Shown: positions 54,563 to 64,000, counted from the first letter of the stretch. The stretch: DNA of 64,000 bases from Pseudomonadota bacterium (GCA_025356075.1 JANXUT010000082.1:1-64000), one strand, 5' to 3'. Notes: generated from the sequence alone by a model not told the origin. Numbers and translations are program-made.

Positions 54563-57493
54563 TCACTCGAGCGGGTGTCGCTCCCAGCCGACAGGCCCGC
54601 GGCGGACTTCGTAGGACGGCCAGTAGTGCTTGTCGAGCTTGAGCGTCATGACCTCGGTCGAGTTGTTCCAGGTGACCGTCTTGAGCCTGAGCGAGGCGCG
54701 GTCGGGCTTAGCTCCCACGGCGGCAAGGAACGTGTCGAGGTCCGGCGTCGGCTTGCCGTCGACCTCGATGATCCGCCGGCCGTTCCAGAGGCCGTAGCGG
54801 GTCGCGGGCGAGCCATACATGAAGAACGACACGAACACGCCGTTCGGCACGACGCCGCGCTGGGCCGCGAGCGCGCGGTGCGGCGCCTGCAGCGTCGCTC
54901 CCGCCCACAGCACGATGCGGTCGATGTCGGAGCCGGCGAGCGCGACGGTGTCGAGGTCGAGGGTGAGCTCGGCGCCGTTGCGCCACACGGTCACCTTCAC
55001 GGCCGGCGCCTGCGCCGCGCGCTCCGCCTCGCGGAAGCGGTTGACGAGCGTGCCGTTGATCGCGAGGAGGAGATCCCCGGTCTGCAGCAGCTTCGCGGCG
55101 GGCGTGCCCGCGACGAGGCGCCCGACGCCGAGCACCTGGCGGCGGCCGACGCTGTGCGCCTCGATGCGCTTGATCCAGGCCTCGTCGAGCCCGAACTTGC
55201 GCGCCGCCGACAGCGGTACAACCTGCAGCTCCGCCTCCAGCGAGCGCAGCGCCTTGCCGCTTCGGACCACGTCGACCATCTCGCTGACGACGTCCGCCGG
55301 GATGCCGAGGTTCTCCTGCTGGAGCTCCCGGCCGTTGTCGAAGGCGAAGCTCGACCAGAGCGCGCGCACCTCGCCCGACTTGTCGGTGATCACGCCGTCG
55401 AAGTCGCTCGGCCCGTTGATGAGGCTCACGACCTCGAGGTTCGACTCGCGGAACGCGAGCGTCCGCGACAGCGGGAACTGCGCCGCCTCGACCGCCGCGA
55501 CGCCCGTCTCGAGCGAGGCGAGCCGCTGGTCGGAACGAAGACCGACCACCCAGACCGGCTCGCCCGAGGCGAGCTCGCGCGGCGCGAAGCGCGCCGAGCG
55601 CACCGGCGTCGCGCCGATCAGCGCCGGATCGTAGGAGATGACCGCAAGGTTATGGAGCGGATGGATGTACTCGACCTTGCCGGGGATTTCGATGGTGCCG
55701 GCGAAGGTGAGCCTCACATCGCCCATCGCGACCGGCACCGTGTTCCGGTCGGTGACGACGAGGCCGCGGGCGGCATCGACGATGACGCCCGTGCCGCGGT
55801 AGCTGCGCTCCGTCACGCCCGACACCGAGTAGGGCATGTCGAAGTTGATCATCACGAGCGAGGGCGCCAGCCGATCGGCGCGCGCGTTGCCGCTCGGCGC
55901 GAACGTCGTCGTCGCCGGCCCCGGCGGCTCAGGTGCAAGGCCGGCACCGAGTTCGTGGCACGGCCACCAGCCGAGCGTGTCGTCGCGCTTGCAGCGCCTG
56001 GCCGGGAACCACTTGCGGTCTATCTTGAGCGAGTGGACCTGCGAGTTGCGCGTGTCATCGAGCGTGAAGTAGCGCGCCGTCGCCCTGTCGCCTGGGCCGA
56101 CGGCGGCGAGCGCCGACTCGAAGTCATCGAGGCTGTCGACCGGCTTGCCGTTGAAGGCGGTCAGCACGGCACCCCGCGGCACGCCGGCCGAGCCGAACAC
56201 GTAGCCGGGGCTTGCGACGTAGACACCCTTGATCGGCACGTTGAAATGGCGCGCCTGCTGGTACGAGAGGTGATGGACGACCGCGTCGCCGAACTCGAGA
56301 TACTCATCCGGCGTGATCGCATGCAGGTCGCCGACGGGCAGCGACGGGGTCAGCACGGCGCCGCCGCGCTGCACTTCGACTTTGACGGACTTCCCGACCG
56401 AGTCATCGAGCAGCGACTCAAGCGCCAGGAACTCGGTGACGTGATGCCCGTCGATCCTGACGAGCACATCGCCGGGTTCCAGCACGCCCTCGGCCGGGGA
56501 GCCGGGCTGCACTTCCTTGACGACGAGCATGCCGACCTGCTTCGGGAACGCGCGGCGCACCTCGGCCTCGGTGTCGGGCTTGAGCCCGAGGCGCCCGAGT
56601 TCGTCGTACGGGGTGTACTCGAACACCGTCTCGATCGTGCCGCGCAGGACCGGGCGGCCCTCCTGGATGAGCTTGAGCGCCCGCACGACGCGATCGAGCG
56701 GCAGGTAGAAGCTCGAGGCCGCCTGGCTCGAGCCACCGGCGTTGAGCGCGACCGCCCGGCCCTTCACATCAAGCACCGGCGAGCCGGAGGAGCCGCCGGA
56801 CGTGCTCGAGGCCGCCTGGTAGTAGAACGTGTTGAAGTCGTTGTACTTGCCGATGCCATAGGCGGGCGCGTCGCGGTCGAGCCGCGCGAGGGTGCCCGCG
56901 AGGATCGAGAGCTGCTCGCCGGCGTCGTTGCCGACGACGCGGATCTCGGTCCCGACCCTGGCGCCATCGGGCGCGAGCGGGATCTCGGGCGGATGGGCGA
57001 ACTTGAGCTTCGAGGGGTCGTAGCGATAGATGCCGAAGTCGTGCACCGGGTCGCGGTAGACCGGGTAGAGCTGCACTTCCTCGCGGTTCTGGAAGACCGC
57101 CTGCGCGGTCACCGGGCCCGGCGTCACGACGTGACGGTTGGTCAGGATGAGCCCCCGCTTCGCATCGACGACGAACCCGGTCGCCTGCGCGGAGGTGTAC
57201 CACTCGGTGTCGAAGGCCCGCGCCTGGTCGACCTGGATCGTCACGACGCCGTCGGCGATCCGCTGCAGCGTGCGGGCCCACTCCGGTCGCTCATCGAGCA
57301 CCTCGCCCGCGGCCTTGAGCGCGGGCGCGAGTTCCTGTGCGCCGGCCGCGGCGACCGGCGGCGCGGCCGAGGCGAGCGGCCGGCTGCCGGACTCCGGCGC
57401 CGCCTGCGCGAGCGCAAGCGTCGCCGCGAGGAGCCCCACGCCGAGTGCTGCCGCGCGAAGGCCGGAGCCGGGCCGCCGGGTCGGAACGGTCAC
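54563..57493 (-). CDS. Double-protease-domain HtrA-like protein (Nma111/Deg7 architecture)
   Basis: 976 residues from GTG 57493, overlapping the kinase stop by GTGA. A signal peptide leads to a trypsin-like domain with triad H121 (LTNRHVV), D152 (PVHDFGIYRY) and S236 (TSGGSSGSPVL). PDZ domains follow (for example SPAEGVLEPGDVLVRIDGHH). A second protease-like domain is degenerate: the histidine site reads VVTDRNTVPVA and no GxSGx is visible, while PLHNLAVISYDP remains. Another PDZ closes the protein. This two-half layout matches fungal Nma111 and plant Deg7, not the usual 450-residue DegP/DegQ. It is presumably a periplasmic quality-control protease. Confidence 0.9.
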   Translation of the reverse strand: MTVPTRRPGSGLRAAALGVGLLAATLALAQAAPESGSRPLASAAPPVAAAGAQELAPALKAAGEVLDERPEWARTLQRIADGVVTIQVDQARAFDTEWYTSAQATGFVVDAKRGLILTNRHVVTPGPVTAQAVFQNREEVQLYPVYRDPVHDFGIYRYDPSKLKFAHPPEIPLAPDGARVGTEIRVVGNDAGEQLSILAGTLARLDRDAPAYGIGKYNDFNTFYYQAASSTSGGSSGSPVLDVKGRAVALNAGGSSQAASSFYLPLDRVVRALKLIQEGRPVLRGTIETVFEYTPYDELGRLGLKPDTEAEVRRAFPKQVGMLVVKEVQPGSPAEGVLEPGDVLVRIDGHHVTEFLALESLLDDSVGKSVKVEVQRGGAVLTPSLPVGDLHAITPDEYLEFGDAVVHHLSYQQARHFNVPIKGVYVASPGYVFGSAGVPRGAVLTAFNGKPVDSLDDFESALAAVGPGDRATARYFTLDDTRNSQVHSLKIDRKWFPARRCKRDDTLGWWPCHELGAGLAPEPPGPATTTFAPSGNARADRLAPSLVMINFDMPYSVSGVTERSYRGTGVIVDAARGLVVTDRNTVPVAMGDVRLTFAGTIEIPGKVEYIHPLHNLAVISYDPALIGATPVRSARFAPRELASGEPVWVVGLRSDQRLASLETGVAAVEAAQFPLSRTLAFRESNLEVVSLINGPSDFDGVITDKSGEVRALWSSFAFDNGRELQQENLGIPADVVSEMVDVVRSGKALRSLEAELQVVPLSAARKFGLDEAWIKRIEAHSVGRRQVLGVGRLVAGTPAAKLLQTGDLLLAINGTLVNRFREAERAAQAPAVKVTVWRNGAELTLDLDTVALAGSDIDRIVLWAGATLQAPHRALAAQRGVVPNGVFVSFFMYGSPATRYGLWNGRRIIEVDGKPTPDLDTFLAAVGAKPDRASLRLKTVTWNNSTEVMTLKLDKHYWPSYEVRRGPVGWERHPLE

Positions 57494-58422
57494 AGCGCGT
57501 AGCCGAATGCTTGCTGGAAGCGGGCGCCGATGTCGGCGAGCTCGGCGCCGTGCGACTGAGTGCCGTGATGGGCGATCTTGATCGCGCCAAGGAGCGCCGC
57601 GATGCGCCCGGCGGTCGGCCAGTCGAGCCCGCGCGTGAGCCCGTAGATGAGGCCCGCGCGGTAGGCATCGCCGCAACCGGTCGGATCGACCACGCGCGCG
57701 GCGCGCACGGCGGGAATCGCGATGACACCGCCGTTGGTGTAGATGCTCGAGCCCTCGGCCCCGCGCGTGACGATGTAGGCCGTGCAGCGGGCGGCGATCT
57801 CGGCGGGCGAGAGTCCCGTCCGCTGCTGCACGAGCTCCGCCTCGTAGTCGTTGACGATCATCCAGGTCGCCTGCTCGATGAACGTCGCGAGCTCCGGGCC
57901 GCCGAAGAGCGGCAAGCCCTGGCCGACGTCGAAGATGAACGGGATGCCGGCGGCCGCGAACTGCTCGGCGTGGCGCAGCATCGCCTCGCGGCTGTCGGGA
58001 CCGACGAGCCCGAGCGAGACACCGCCGTCCGCCGGCACCGGGATCTCGCCCGAGTGCTGCATGGCACCGGGATGGAAGGCGGTGATCTGGTTGTCATCGA
58101 GGTCCGTCGTGATGAACGCCTGGGCGGTGTAAGTGCCGGGGATCCGCTGCACGTACTGGAGACTCAGACCGTGCCGGCGCATCCAGGTTTCATACGCGTC
58201 GAAATCATCCCCCACCGTGCCGAGCGCCCGGCCGTCGACGCCGAGCAGCTTGAGGCTGAACGCGATGTTGCCGGCGCAGCCACCGAAGTTGCGGCGCATC
58301 TGCGGCACCAGGAAGGAGACCGACAGCATGTGCACGCGGTCCGGCAGGATGTGGTCCTTGAACCGCCCGTCGAACACCATGACGGTGTCGTAGGCGAGCG
58401 AGCCGCAGATCAGAACAGTCAT
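57490..58422 (-). CDS. PfkB family carbohydrate/adenosine kinase
   Basis: 310 residues, ribokinase fold. GGCAGNIAFSLKLLG (substrate site) and the catalytic/anion-hole DPTGCGDAYRAGLIYG are intact. Sequence such as ICGSLAYDTVMVFDGRFKDH resembles bacterial adenosine-kinase-like members. Ribokinase, adenosine kinase and sugar kinase activities cannot be separated by eye. It is coupled to the large protease gene by GTGA. Confidence 0.88.
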   Translation of the reverse strand: MTVLICGSLAYDTVMVFDGRFKDHILPDRVHMLSVSFLVPQMRRNFGGCAGNIAFSLKLLGVDGRALGTVGDDFDAYETWMRRHGLSLQYVQRIPGTYTAQAFITTDLDDNQITAFHPGAMQHSGEIPVPADGGVSLGLVGPDSREAMLRHAEQFAAAGIPFIFDVGQGLPLFGGPELATFIEQATWMIVNDYEAELVQQRTGLSPAEIAARCTAYIVTRGAEGSSIYTNGGVIAIPAVRAARVVDPTGCGDAYRAGLIYGLTRGLDWPTAGRIAALLGAIKIAHHGTQSHGAELADIGARFQQAFGYAL

Positions 58423-58527
58423 CGGGGACCCCCACCGGAACCAGCGGGCACCATACCCGAGCCCGCCGCGCGCCCGCCAGCCAGCGGCACGAGTTTCGTG
58501 ACGTGAGCCGCGACTACGCTTGTAGTC

Positions 58528-58920
58528 TCAGCGGTCGAGGAGCACGAGGGCCCAGGTGGCAACCAGCAGCACGAAGGACACGAAGACGGCCGCCGATCCG
58601 AGGTCCTTCGCGAGCCCGGAGAGTGCGTGCCGCTCGGCGCCGATGCGATCGATCGCAGCCTCGACGGCGCTGTTGAGGAGCTCGACGATGAGGATGAGGA
58701 GGACGGGCGCGACCAGCAGCGCGCGGGCGATGCCGCTGCCGCCGAGCCACAGCCCGGCCGGGAGCAGAACGAGTGCCAGCAGGCACTCCTGCCGGAACGC
58801 CTCCTCCTCCCGCCACGCACCCACGAACCCGCCCCAGCTGTTGCCGCACGCCGCGAGCACGCGCTTCAATCCGCGCGGCTTCTCGCCGGGCCTTACGCTC
58901 GATCGGGCGTCGACTGTCAT
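58528..58920 (-). CDS. dgkA: Diacylglycerol kinase
   Basis: 130 residues from ATG 58920, which overlaps the gcvPB stop by ATGA. Three hydrophobic helices and the DgkA signature [17 protein letters not shown] and [16 protein letters not shown] followed by [12 protein letters not shown] identify the small prokaryotic enzyme. It phosphorylates diacylglycerol to phosphatidate, recycling lipid by-products of envelope synthesis. Coupling to glycine cleavage genes is unusual. Confidence 0.92.
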   Translation of the reverse strand: MTVDARSSVRPGEKPRGLKRVLAACGNSWGGFVGAWREEEAFRQECLLALVLLPAGLWLGGSGIARALLVAPVLLILIVELLNSAVEAAIDRIGAERHALSGLAKDLGSAAVFVSFVLLVATWALVLLDR

Positions 58921-60395
58921 GCGCCTGGCTTCCACGTGAGGTCGAGTTGCTTCGCGGCGCGGACGTCGTCGAGGCGCCGGACGGGGAGTGTATACGGAGC
59001 GCCTTTGACGTGCGCCGCGTCCTCATCCGCCTCCCGCTGGATCGCGATCATCGCCTCGACGAAGCCATCGAGCGCCTCCTTCGCCTCCGTTTCGGTCGGC
59101 TCGATCAACAGGCACTCCGGCACCAGCAGCGGGAAATACGTGGTCGGTGCGTGGTAGCCGTAGTCGAGCAGGCGCTTGGCGAAGTCCATCGCCGTCACCC
59201 CCTGCTCGCGCGCCTGGCGCTTCATCGTCAGGATGAACTCGTGGGTCGCGCGCCGCGTCGGGTACGCCGCATCGAACCCCGCCTGCCTTAGCCGCGCCAT
59301 CAGGTAGTTCGCGTTCAGGGTCGCGAATTCGCCGATGCGGCGCATGCCGTCGCGGCCGACCATGCGCATGTAGATGTACGCCCGGAGCAGCACCCCCGCG
59401 TTGCCCATGAACGCCGACAGCCGGCCGATCGACTGCGGCAGGTCCCGCTCATCGAGCCAGCGGTAGCCCTCGCCCTCGCGGCCGACGACCGGCACCGGCT
59501 GGAATGCCGTGAGCCGGCTGCCGACGCCGATGGCACCGGCACCGGGACCGCCGCCGCCGTGCGGCGTCGAGAAGGTCTTGTGCAGGTTCATGTGGATGAC
59601 ATCGAAGCCCATGTCGCCGGGCCGGACCTTGCCGAGGATCGCGTTCAGGTTCGCGCCGTCGTAATAAAGGAGTCCACCGGCGTCGTGCACGACCTCGGCG
59701 ATCTCGGCGATGGTCCGTTCGAACACGCCGAGCGTCGAGGGGTTCGTCAGCATGATGCCGGCGGTCGAGGGACCCACGACCTTCTTGAGCGCCTCGAGGT
59801 CGCAGTCGCCGGACGCGTTGCAGGGGATCTCGATGACCTTCATGCCGCACATGGTCGCGGTCGCGGGATTGGTGCCGTGCGCGGCCTCCGGCACGATGAT
59901 CTCGGTGCGGTTGTGGTCACCGCGCGAGCGGTGATAGGCGCGGATCATCGCGACACCGGCGAACTCGCCCTGCGCGCCGGCCATCGGCGTCAGCGACACG
60001 GCCTGCATGCCGGTCACTTCCATCAGCATCTCCTGCAGCTCGAACATGCAGGCGAGGAAGCCCTGGCCGAGCGACTCAGGCCCGAGCGGATGGCGCGCGA
60101 GGAACTGCGGCAGCATCGCGTACTGGTTGCAGCCGCGCGGGTTGTATTTCATCGTGCACGAGCCAAGCGGATAGAACTGCGTGTCGATCGAGAAGTTCAT
60201 CTGCGAGAGCCGCGTGAAGTGCCGCACGGCCTGCAGCTCCGACACCTCGGGCAGGAGCGGCGGCGAGCGGCGCCTGAGCGCCTCGGGCACGTCGGCCACG
60301 AGCTCGGGTGGCATCTGCGCGGCGGCGTGCCGGCCGGGCCGCGACTGGTCGAAGATCGTGGATTCGGCGGCGGCGGAGCGTAGGCGGGTATCCAT
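58917..60395 (-). CDS. gcvPB: Glycine dehydrogenase (decarboxylating) subunit 2
   Basis: 492 residues from ATG 60395, preferred over ATG 60401 because the AGGAG Shine-Dalgarno is eight bases from it. PLP lysine K273 lies in [17 protein letters not shown]. The active-site segment [15 protein letters not shown] is conserved. With GcvPA it forms the P-protein, which decarboxylates glycine and passes aminomethyl to lipoylated GcvH. Two-subunit P-proteins are common outside the enterics. Confidence 0.96.
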   Translation of the reverse strand: MDTRLRSAAAESTIFDQSRPGRHAAAQMPPELVADVPEALRRRSPPLLPEVSELQAVRHFTRLSQMNFSIDTQFYPLGSCTMKYNPRGCNQYAMLPQFLARHPLGPESLGQGFLACMFELQEMLMEVTGMQAVSLTPMAGAQGEFAGVAMIRAYHRSRGDHNRTEIIVPEAAHGTNPATATMCGMKVIEIPCNASGDCDLEALKKVVGPSTAGIMLTNPSTLGVFERTIAEIAEVVHDAGGLLYYDGANLNAILGKVRPGDMGFDVIHMNLHKTFSTPHGGGGPGAGAIGVGSRLTAFQPVPVVGREGEGYRWLDERDLPQSIGRLSAFMGNAGVLLRAYIYMRMVGRDGMRRIGEFATLNANYLMARLRQAGFDAAYPTRRATHEFILTMKRQAREQGVTAMDFAKRLLDYGYHAPTTYFPLLVPECLLIEPTETEAKEALDGFVEAMIAIQREADEDAAHVKGAPYTLPVRRLDDVRAAKQLDLTWKPGA

Positions 60396-60411
60396 GGGCA
60401 TCACTCCTGGC

Positions 60412-61785
60412 TCAGGCCGCGCCGGCTGCGCGCAGTGAATCGCCGAGCGCGCCCGCGAAGGCGGCAATGTCGGCGCTCGTCTTCGTCTCGGTCGCGCAGA
60501 CGAGGAGCGCGTGGCCAAGCTCGGGGTAGTCGGCGGAAGCATCGAAGCCGCCGGCGATGCGCCGTTGCGCGAGTGCCGCGAGCACCGGGGCGACCGGCCG
60601 GTCGAGCTTGACGAGCGCCTCGTGGAAGCGCGCCCCGCTGAAGGCGAGCCGAACGCCCGGCAGCGCGCCGAGCGCCCGCACGAGCTCGGCGGTGCGCGCC
60701 ATCGAGGCGGTGGCGGTGCGGGCGAGCCCCTTCGGTCCCATGATCGAGAGGTAGATCGTCGCCGCCGTCATCAGCAGTCCCTGGTTCGTGCAGATGTTGG
60801 AGGTCGCCTTGCTGCGGCGGATGTGCTGCTCGCGCGCCTGCAGGGTGAGCGTGTAGCCGGGCTTGCCGTCGAGATCGACCGTGCGCCCGACGATGCGGCC
60901 CGGCATTTGCCTGACATGCTCCATGCGCGTGGTCATGAAGCCGACGTACGGCCCGCCGGATGACAGCGGCACGCCAAAGGGCTGCGCGTCGCCAACTACG
61001 ATGTCGACGCCCGCGGCGCCCCACTCGCCGGGCGGCTTCAGGATCGCGAGCGAGGTCGGGTTCACGACCGCGATGACGAGCGCGCCTTGCTTGTGCGCCC
61101 AGTCGGTGAGCGCATCCACGTCCTCGAGCACGCCGAAGAAGTTTGGCTGCTGGATCACGAGCGCGGTCACGTCCTGCCCGGCGTAACGCTCGAGCGCGCC
61201 GCAGGGCGTCCCGCCGGTCGCCGCGTCGAAGGCGACTTCCTCGAAGCTGAGGTTCTGGTTGCCGGCTATCGCCCGCGCACACTTGCGATAGGTCGGGTTC
61301 ACCGCCCGCGGCATCAGGATCCGGGCGGACTTCGAGCGGCGGTTGGCCCGCACCGCCATCAGGCTCGCCTCGGCAAGCGCGGAGGCACCGTCGTAGAGCG
61401 AGGCGTTCGAGACCGCCATGCCGGTCAGGCTCGCGATCATCGTCTGGAATTCGTAGATCGTCTGCAGCGTGCCCTGGCTCGCCTCGGCCTGGTAGGGCGT
61501 GTAGGCGGAGTAGATCTCGCCGCGCGTCGTGATCGCCCACACGGCGGCCGGGATGTGGTGCTCGTAGGCCCCCGCGCCGATGAAGTTGAGTGCGCAGCTG
61601 TCGGCCGCCGCACGCGCGCTCATCAGCTGGCCGACCTCGAGCTCGGACGCCGCTGGTGGAATCCGCCCGAGTTCACCGGCGCGCAGGCTCGCCGGTATCT
61701 CATCGAACAGCGTTTCGATATCGGCGACGCCGATCGTCGCGAGCATCGCGCGCACGTCATCGTCGGTGTGGGGGATGAAGGCCAT
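60412..61785 (-). CDS. gcvPA: Glycine dehydrogenase (decarboxylating) subunit 1
   Basis: 457 residues from ATG 61785 with AGAGGAA six bases upstream. N-terminal [35 protein letters not shown] and [20 protein letters not shown] are diagnostic. It lacks the PLP lysine, as expected of subunit 1. It lies between gcvH and gcvPB in the operon. Confidence 0.96.
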   Translation of the reverse strand: MAFIPHTDDDVRAMLATIGVADIETLFDEIPASLRAGELGRIPPAASELEVGQLMSARAAADSCALNFIGAGAYEHHIPAAVWAITTRGEIYSAYTPYQAEASQGTLQTIYEFQTMIASLTGMAVSNASLYDGASALAEASLMAVRANRRSKSARILMPRAVNPTYRKCARAIAGNQNLSFEEVAFDAATGGTPCGALERYAGQDVTALVIQQPNFFGVLEDVDALTDWAHKQGALVIAVVNPTSLAILKPPGEWGAAGVDIVVGDAQPFGVPLSSGGPYVGFMTTRMEHVRQMPGRIVGRTVDLDGKPGYTLTLQAREQHIRRSKATSNICTNQGLLMTAATIYLSIMGPKGLARTATASMARTAELVRALGALPGVRLAFSGARFHEALVKLDRPVAPVLAALAQRRIAGGFDASADYPELGHALLVCATETKTSADIAAFAGALGDSLRAAGAA

Positions 61786-61823
61786 GCTGGTTCCTCTAGG
61801 GCGCGCCCGCGCGCCCGGTATCG

Positions 61824-62222
61824 TTACTCGGCCGACTCTTCCGCAAAGGTCGTGTAGCCGCCGGCATCGAGGAGCGCATCGACCTCGGCAACGGATGAGG
61901 GCTTGAGCGTAAAGAGCCATCCCTCGCCGTACGGGTCGGTGTTGATCTTCTCCGGCGCCTCGGCGAGGGAGGCATTGCCCGCGACCACCTGGCCTGCGAT
62001 CGGGCTGTAGACGTCGGAGGCGGCCTTGACCGATTCGACCACCGCGCACGCCTCCCCGGCCGCCAGGTCGCGTCCGGCTTCCGGCGTCTCGGCGAACACA
62101 AGGTCGCCGAGCGCGTGCTGGGCGTGGTCGGTGATGCCGACGGTCACGGTGCCATCCGCATTCTTCTTCACCCACTCGTGGCTCTTCGTGTAGCGAAGCT
62201 CGGCCGGAACATTGCTGCTCAT
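61824..62222 (-). CDS. gcvH: Glycine cleavage system H protein
   Basis: 132 residues. The lipoyl attachment lysine is K66 in [34 protein letters not shown] and [12 protein letters not shown] complete the H-protein pattern. It shuttles the aminomethyl group between GcvP, GcvT and the lipoamide dehydrogenase, and depends on LipA/LipB. Confidence 0.97.
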   Translation of the reverse strand: MSSNVPAELRYTKSHEWVKKNADGTVTVGITDHAQHALGDLVFAETPEAGRDLAAGEACAVVESVKAASDVYSPIAGQVVAGNASLAEAPEKINTDPYGEGWLFTLKPSSVAEVDALLDAGGYTTFAEESAE

Positions 62223-62282
62223 GTGCTCAATCCTCGGATGACGGACGGGAAATTCTCGGAATCGGGCCGGGCACGATCGCGC

Positions 62283-63380
62283 TCAGAGCGCGATCAGCGC
62301 GCGGCCATGGCGGACGAAAGGAGGCTTGACGATTCGAACGGCGAGTCGCTTGCCGCGGACCTCGGCCACGAGCGGCTCGATAACCGCGGCTGGCACGCGT
62401 GCGAGGGCGATGGAGCGCTCGAGCGTGGGCGCATACGTGCCGCTCGTCGTCTCGCCCTCGCCGGATGAGGCGATGACCTTCTGGTGCGCGCGCAGCACGC
62501 CCTTGTCCTCGAGGAGGAGGCCGATGAGTCGCCGCGGGACGCCCGCGGCACGCTGCTCAAGCAAGGCGGCGCGGCCGATGAAGTCGCGTGGCGAATCGAG
62601 CGCCACCGTCCAGGCGAGCCCGGACTCGAGCGGCGTCGTCGTCTCGTCCATGTCGTTGCCGTAGAGGTTCATGCCAGCCTCGAGGCGCAGCGTATCGCGC
62701 GCTCCAAGGCCGCACGGCCGGACGCCGCGGTCGATCAGCCGGTCCCAGAGCGCAACGACTTCGCCCGCGCCGAGGATGATTTCGAACCCGTCCTCGCCCG
62801 TGTAGCCGGTACGCGCGATGAAGGAAGCGGAGCCGCGCGCGGCGAGCGCCGCGCCCGAGAACACCGGGAGACCGAGCGCGATTGCGGCATCGGCGGGAGT
62901 GAGGAGTTCCGCGACGCGCGCCCGCGCATTCGGACCCTGCACCGCGATCATCGCAAGGTCACGCCGCGCGGTGACCTCGACCTCGAAGCGCAGCGCCTGC
63001 GCGCTGATCCACGCAAGGTCCTTCTCGGCGGTGCCGGCGTTGACGACCAGCCGATAGGCGGTCGGGCCGCGCAAGTAGACGATGAGGTCGTCGATGACGC
63101 CGCCACGCTCATTCAGCATGCAGCTGTAGAGCGCCTTGCCGGGTACGGCGAGCCGCGCGACGTCGTTGGCGAGCAGGGCCTGCAGGAATTCCCGCGTGCG
63201 AAGGCCCGCAAGATCGACGACCCGCATGTGCGAGACGTCGAACATGCCGGCGTCGCGGCGCACCGCGTGGTGCTCCTCGAGCTGCGAGCCGTACTGCAGC
63301 GGCATGTCCCAGCCGCCGAAATCGACCAGACGGGCACCGAGCGCGCGGTGGCGCTCATACAACGGGGTTTGCAAGGGCAT
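62283..63380 (-). CDS. gcvT: Aminomethyltransferase (glycine cleavage T protein)
   Basis: 365 residues. [52 protein letters not shown] and [20 protein letters not shown] are typical. It releases ammonia and gives methylene-tetrahydrofolate, the cofactor of ThyA. It is the first gene of the operon, 70 bases behind the glycine riboswitch, with GGAG just before the ATG. Confidence 0.96.
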   Translation of the reverse strand: MPLQTPLYERHRALGARLVDFGGWDMPLQYGSQLEEHHAVRRDAGMFDVSHMRVVDLAGLRTREFLQALLANDVARLAVPGKALYSCMLNERGGVIDDLIVYLRGPTAYRLVVNAGTAEKDLAWISAQALRFEVEVTARRDLAMIAVQGPNARARVAELLTPADAAIALGLPVFSGAALAARGSASFIARTGYTGEDGFEIILGAGEVVALWDRLIDRGVRPCGLGARDTLRLEAGMNLYGNDMDETTTPLESGLAWTVALDSPRDFIGRAALLEQRAAGVPRRLIGLLLEDKGVLRAHQKVIASSGEGETTSGTYAPTLERSIALARVPAAVIEPLVAEVRGKRLAVRIVKPPFVRHGRALIAL

Positions 63381-63425
63381 GGGCTCTCCGGGTCAACGCC
63401 ATCCGACGGACCCGCCCCATAGATC

Positions 63426-63452
63426 GGGACGACAGGCCGCCGCCTGTCGCCC
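63426..63452 (-). promoter_or_regulatory. Expression-platform hairpin of the glycine riboswitch
   Basis: On the minus strand GGGCGACAGG pairs with CCTGTCGTCC (10 bp with one G-U) around a CGGCGG loop. Its left arm shares bases with the 3' end of the second aptamer (GGACAGAGGGG), so aptamer and hairpin could compete. No U-run follows. Confidence 0.45.
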
Positions 63453-63658
63453 CTCTGTCCTTTGACCTGAGAGATCAAGTGCAGCCGACGCCGCACCGCA
63501 CCCCTTCGGTGGGTCCTGCGGCGCCATGCGCCGCGGACCGCTCTCCAGAGTTCGCGAGACCCTGCCGTTGTTCTGCCTGAGCGTTTCCGGGCGGGTTGCG
63601 CCTTCGGCGCCGCGCGTACCGGGGGTTTTGCACCCCAGCCTCACGGTCTCTCCGGACA
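63450..63658 (-). promoter_or_regulatory. Tandem glycine riboswitch upstream of gcvT
   Basis: Two aptamers are seen on the minus strand. Aptamer 1 (about 63553-63658) has TCCGGAGAGACC, GCGCCGAAGGCGCAA and AACGCTCAGGCAGAACA. Aptamer 2 (about 63450-63550) has CTCTGGAGAGCGG, CACCGAAGGGGTGCGG and TCTCAGGTCAAAGGACAG. The paired GGAGAG, CCGAAGG and CTCAGG elements are the signature of cooperative glycine riboswitches, which usually turn on gcv genes when glycine is high. Confidence 0.93.
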
Positions 63659-63678
63659 GGTCTTAACGCGAAGCGGGC

Positions 63679-63684
63679 ATGATA
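63679..63684 (-). promoter_or_regulatory. Candidate -10 element for the gcv operon
   Basis: TATCAT on the minus strand, about 20 nt upstream of the first aptamer. It has no good -35 partner at 16-18 bases, so confidence is low. Confidence 0.3.
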
Positions 63685-63710
63685 CCGAGCGAGTGAGCAA
63701 AAGGCCCGCA

Positions 63711-64000
63711 CTATGTTCCGCGGGAGCGGCGGCGAGCGGGCTGTTGCAACGTCGACCGGTCGCGGCCGGAGGCGCGACCGAGGTACGCGATCGGGCGGCC
63801 GACGTTCGGCCGCGTCGCGACCAACAGCGGTCCGAGAAAGGGCGTGCGGCGCGCCGGGGCTACGAGCCCGGTCGCGATGAGGGCGCCCAATCGGGGATCG
63901 GCTGCTCCAACGACAACGCGGCGACGCGAGACGCCGAGATCGTCCACGCAATCGAGCGTTAGCTCCGCGGCCCCGGCCAGGCGCTCGGCCGTCGGTCCCA
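63711..64000 (-). CDS. 3' end of an unidentified gene, running off the window
   Basis: The minus-strand frame is open from the window edge to the stop at 63711 (about 96 residues). Third codon positions are strongly G/C, as in real genes here. The visible protein includes VVVGAADPRLGALIATGLVA and a basic, probably disordered tail. I do not recognise a domain. It reads in the same direction as gcvT, about 55 bases before the riboswitch. An antisense ORF on the plus strand is less credible. Confidence 0.35.
   Translation of the reverse strand, partial: GPTAERLAGAAELTLDCVDDLGVSRRRVVVGAADPRLGALIATGLVAPARRTPFLGPLLVATRPNVGRPIAYLGRASGRDRSTLQQPARRRSRGT

Noticed and set aside
54497-57502. About 1000-codon plus-strand frame opposite the double protease
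   Set aside because: It mirrors the protease codons, is extremely rich in Arg, Asp and Glu, and has no recognisable motif. The minus strand has a catalytic triad and PDZ domains.

Overview
The window is a gene-dense chromosomal stretch from a high-GC Gammaproteobacterium-like organism (strong G/C bias at third codon positions; many GTG/TTG starts; many neighbours joined by 4-nt ATGA or GTGA overlaps). The order rodA tail-mltB-rlpA-dacA-dat-ybeD/lipB-lipA, the order lptD-surA-pdxA-rsmA-apaG-apaH...folA, and the pair lgt-thyA are typical of Gammaproteobacteria. An outer membrane is implied by lptD, surA and rlpA. I cannot name the genus. I see no rRNA, tRNA, IS element, prophage or CRISPR array.

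Layout. 1-6.3 kb: cell-wall hydrolase/lipoprotein genes and lipoic acid synthesis, starting with a chimeric ORF in which a sarcosine-oxidase-like fragment runs in frame into the last ~40 residues of RodA. 6.3-8.0 kb: amgK-murU (peptidoglycan recycling), divergent from lptD. 8.1-15.2 kb: lptD-surA-pdxA-rsmA-uspA-apaG-apaH. 15.2-20.4 kb: an insertion between apaH and folA holding a VOC protein, a secreted protein of unknown function and a four-gene kynurenine-to-quinolinate operon. 20.9-21.1 kb: a promoter-terminator unit without a convincing ORF, a candidate small RNA. 21.2-31.5 kb: coaX, then an M20 peptidase, a three-gene peptide ABC importer (with a binding-protein/permease fusion and a double ATPase), an aldehyde dehydrogenase, an SDR and an N-terminal-nucleophile P1 peptidase. 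31.6-33.2 kb: bactofilin, zinc-ribbon protein, tag. 33.2-36.0 kb: FAD amine oxidase plus aldehyde dehydrogenase. 36.1-38.4 kb: EamA transporter and TTC38-like TPR protein. 38.4-42.9 kb: omega-aminotransferase and mmsA, divergent from a MocR regulator with a clear operator. 42.9-47.7 kb: 2OG oxygenase, SET protein, thyA, lgt, ElyC/YdcF-like protein and RlmI-like methyltransferase. 47.8-58.4 kb: YyaL-like protein, then mostly minus-strand housekeeping genes, including a large Nma111/Deg7-type double protease and a PfkB kinase. 58.5-63.7 kb: the glycine cleavage operon gcvT-H-PA-PB-dgkA behind a tandem glycine riboswitch.

How the genes work together. LipB and LipA make the lipoyl group that GcvH needs, and the riboswitch ties the gcv operon to glycine level. 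The kynurenine genes would feed tryptophan carbon into quinolinate and NAD. The peptide importer, P1 peptidase and M20 peptidase, with the separate aminotransferase/MmsA module, could form a route for peptides containing beta-amino acids; that link is inference. The points I rate most worth a second look are the left-edge chimera, the Nma111-like protease, the candidate sRNA, the kynurenine insertion and the MocR operator.
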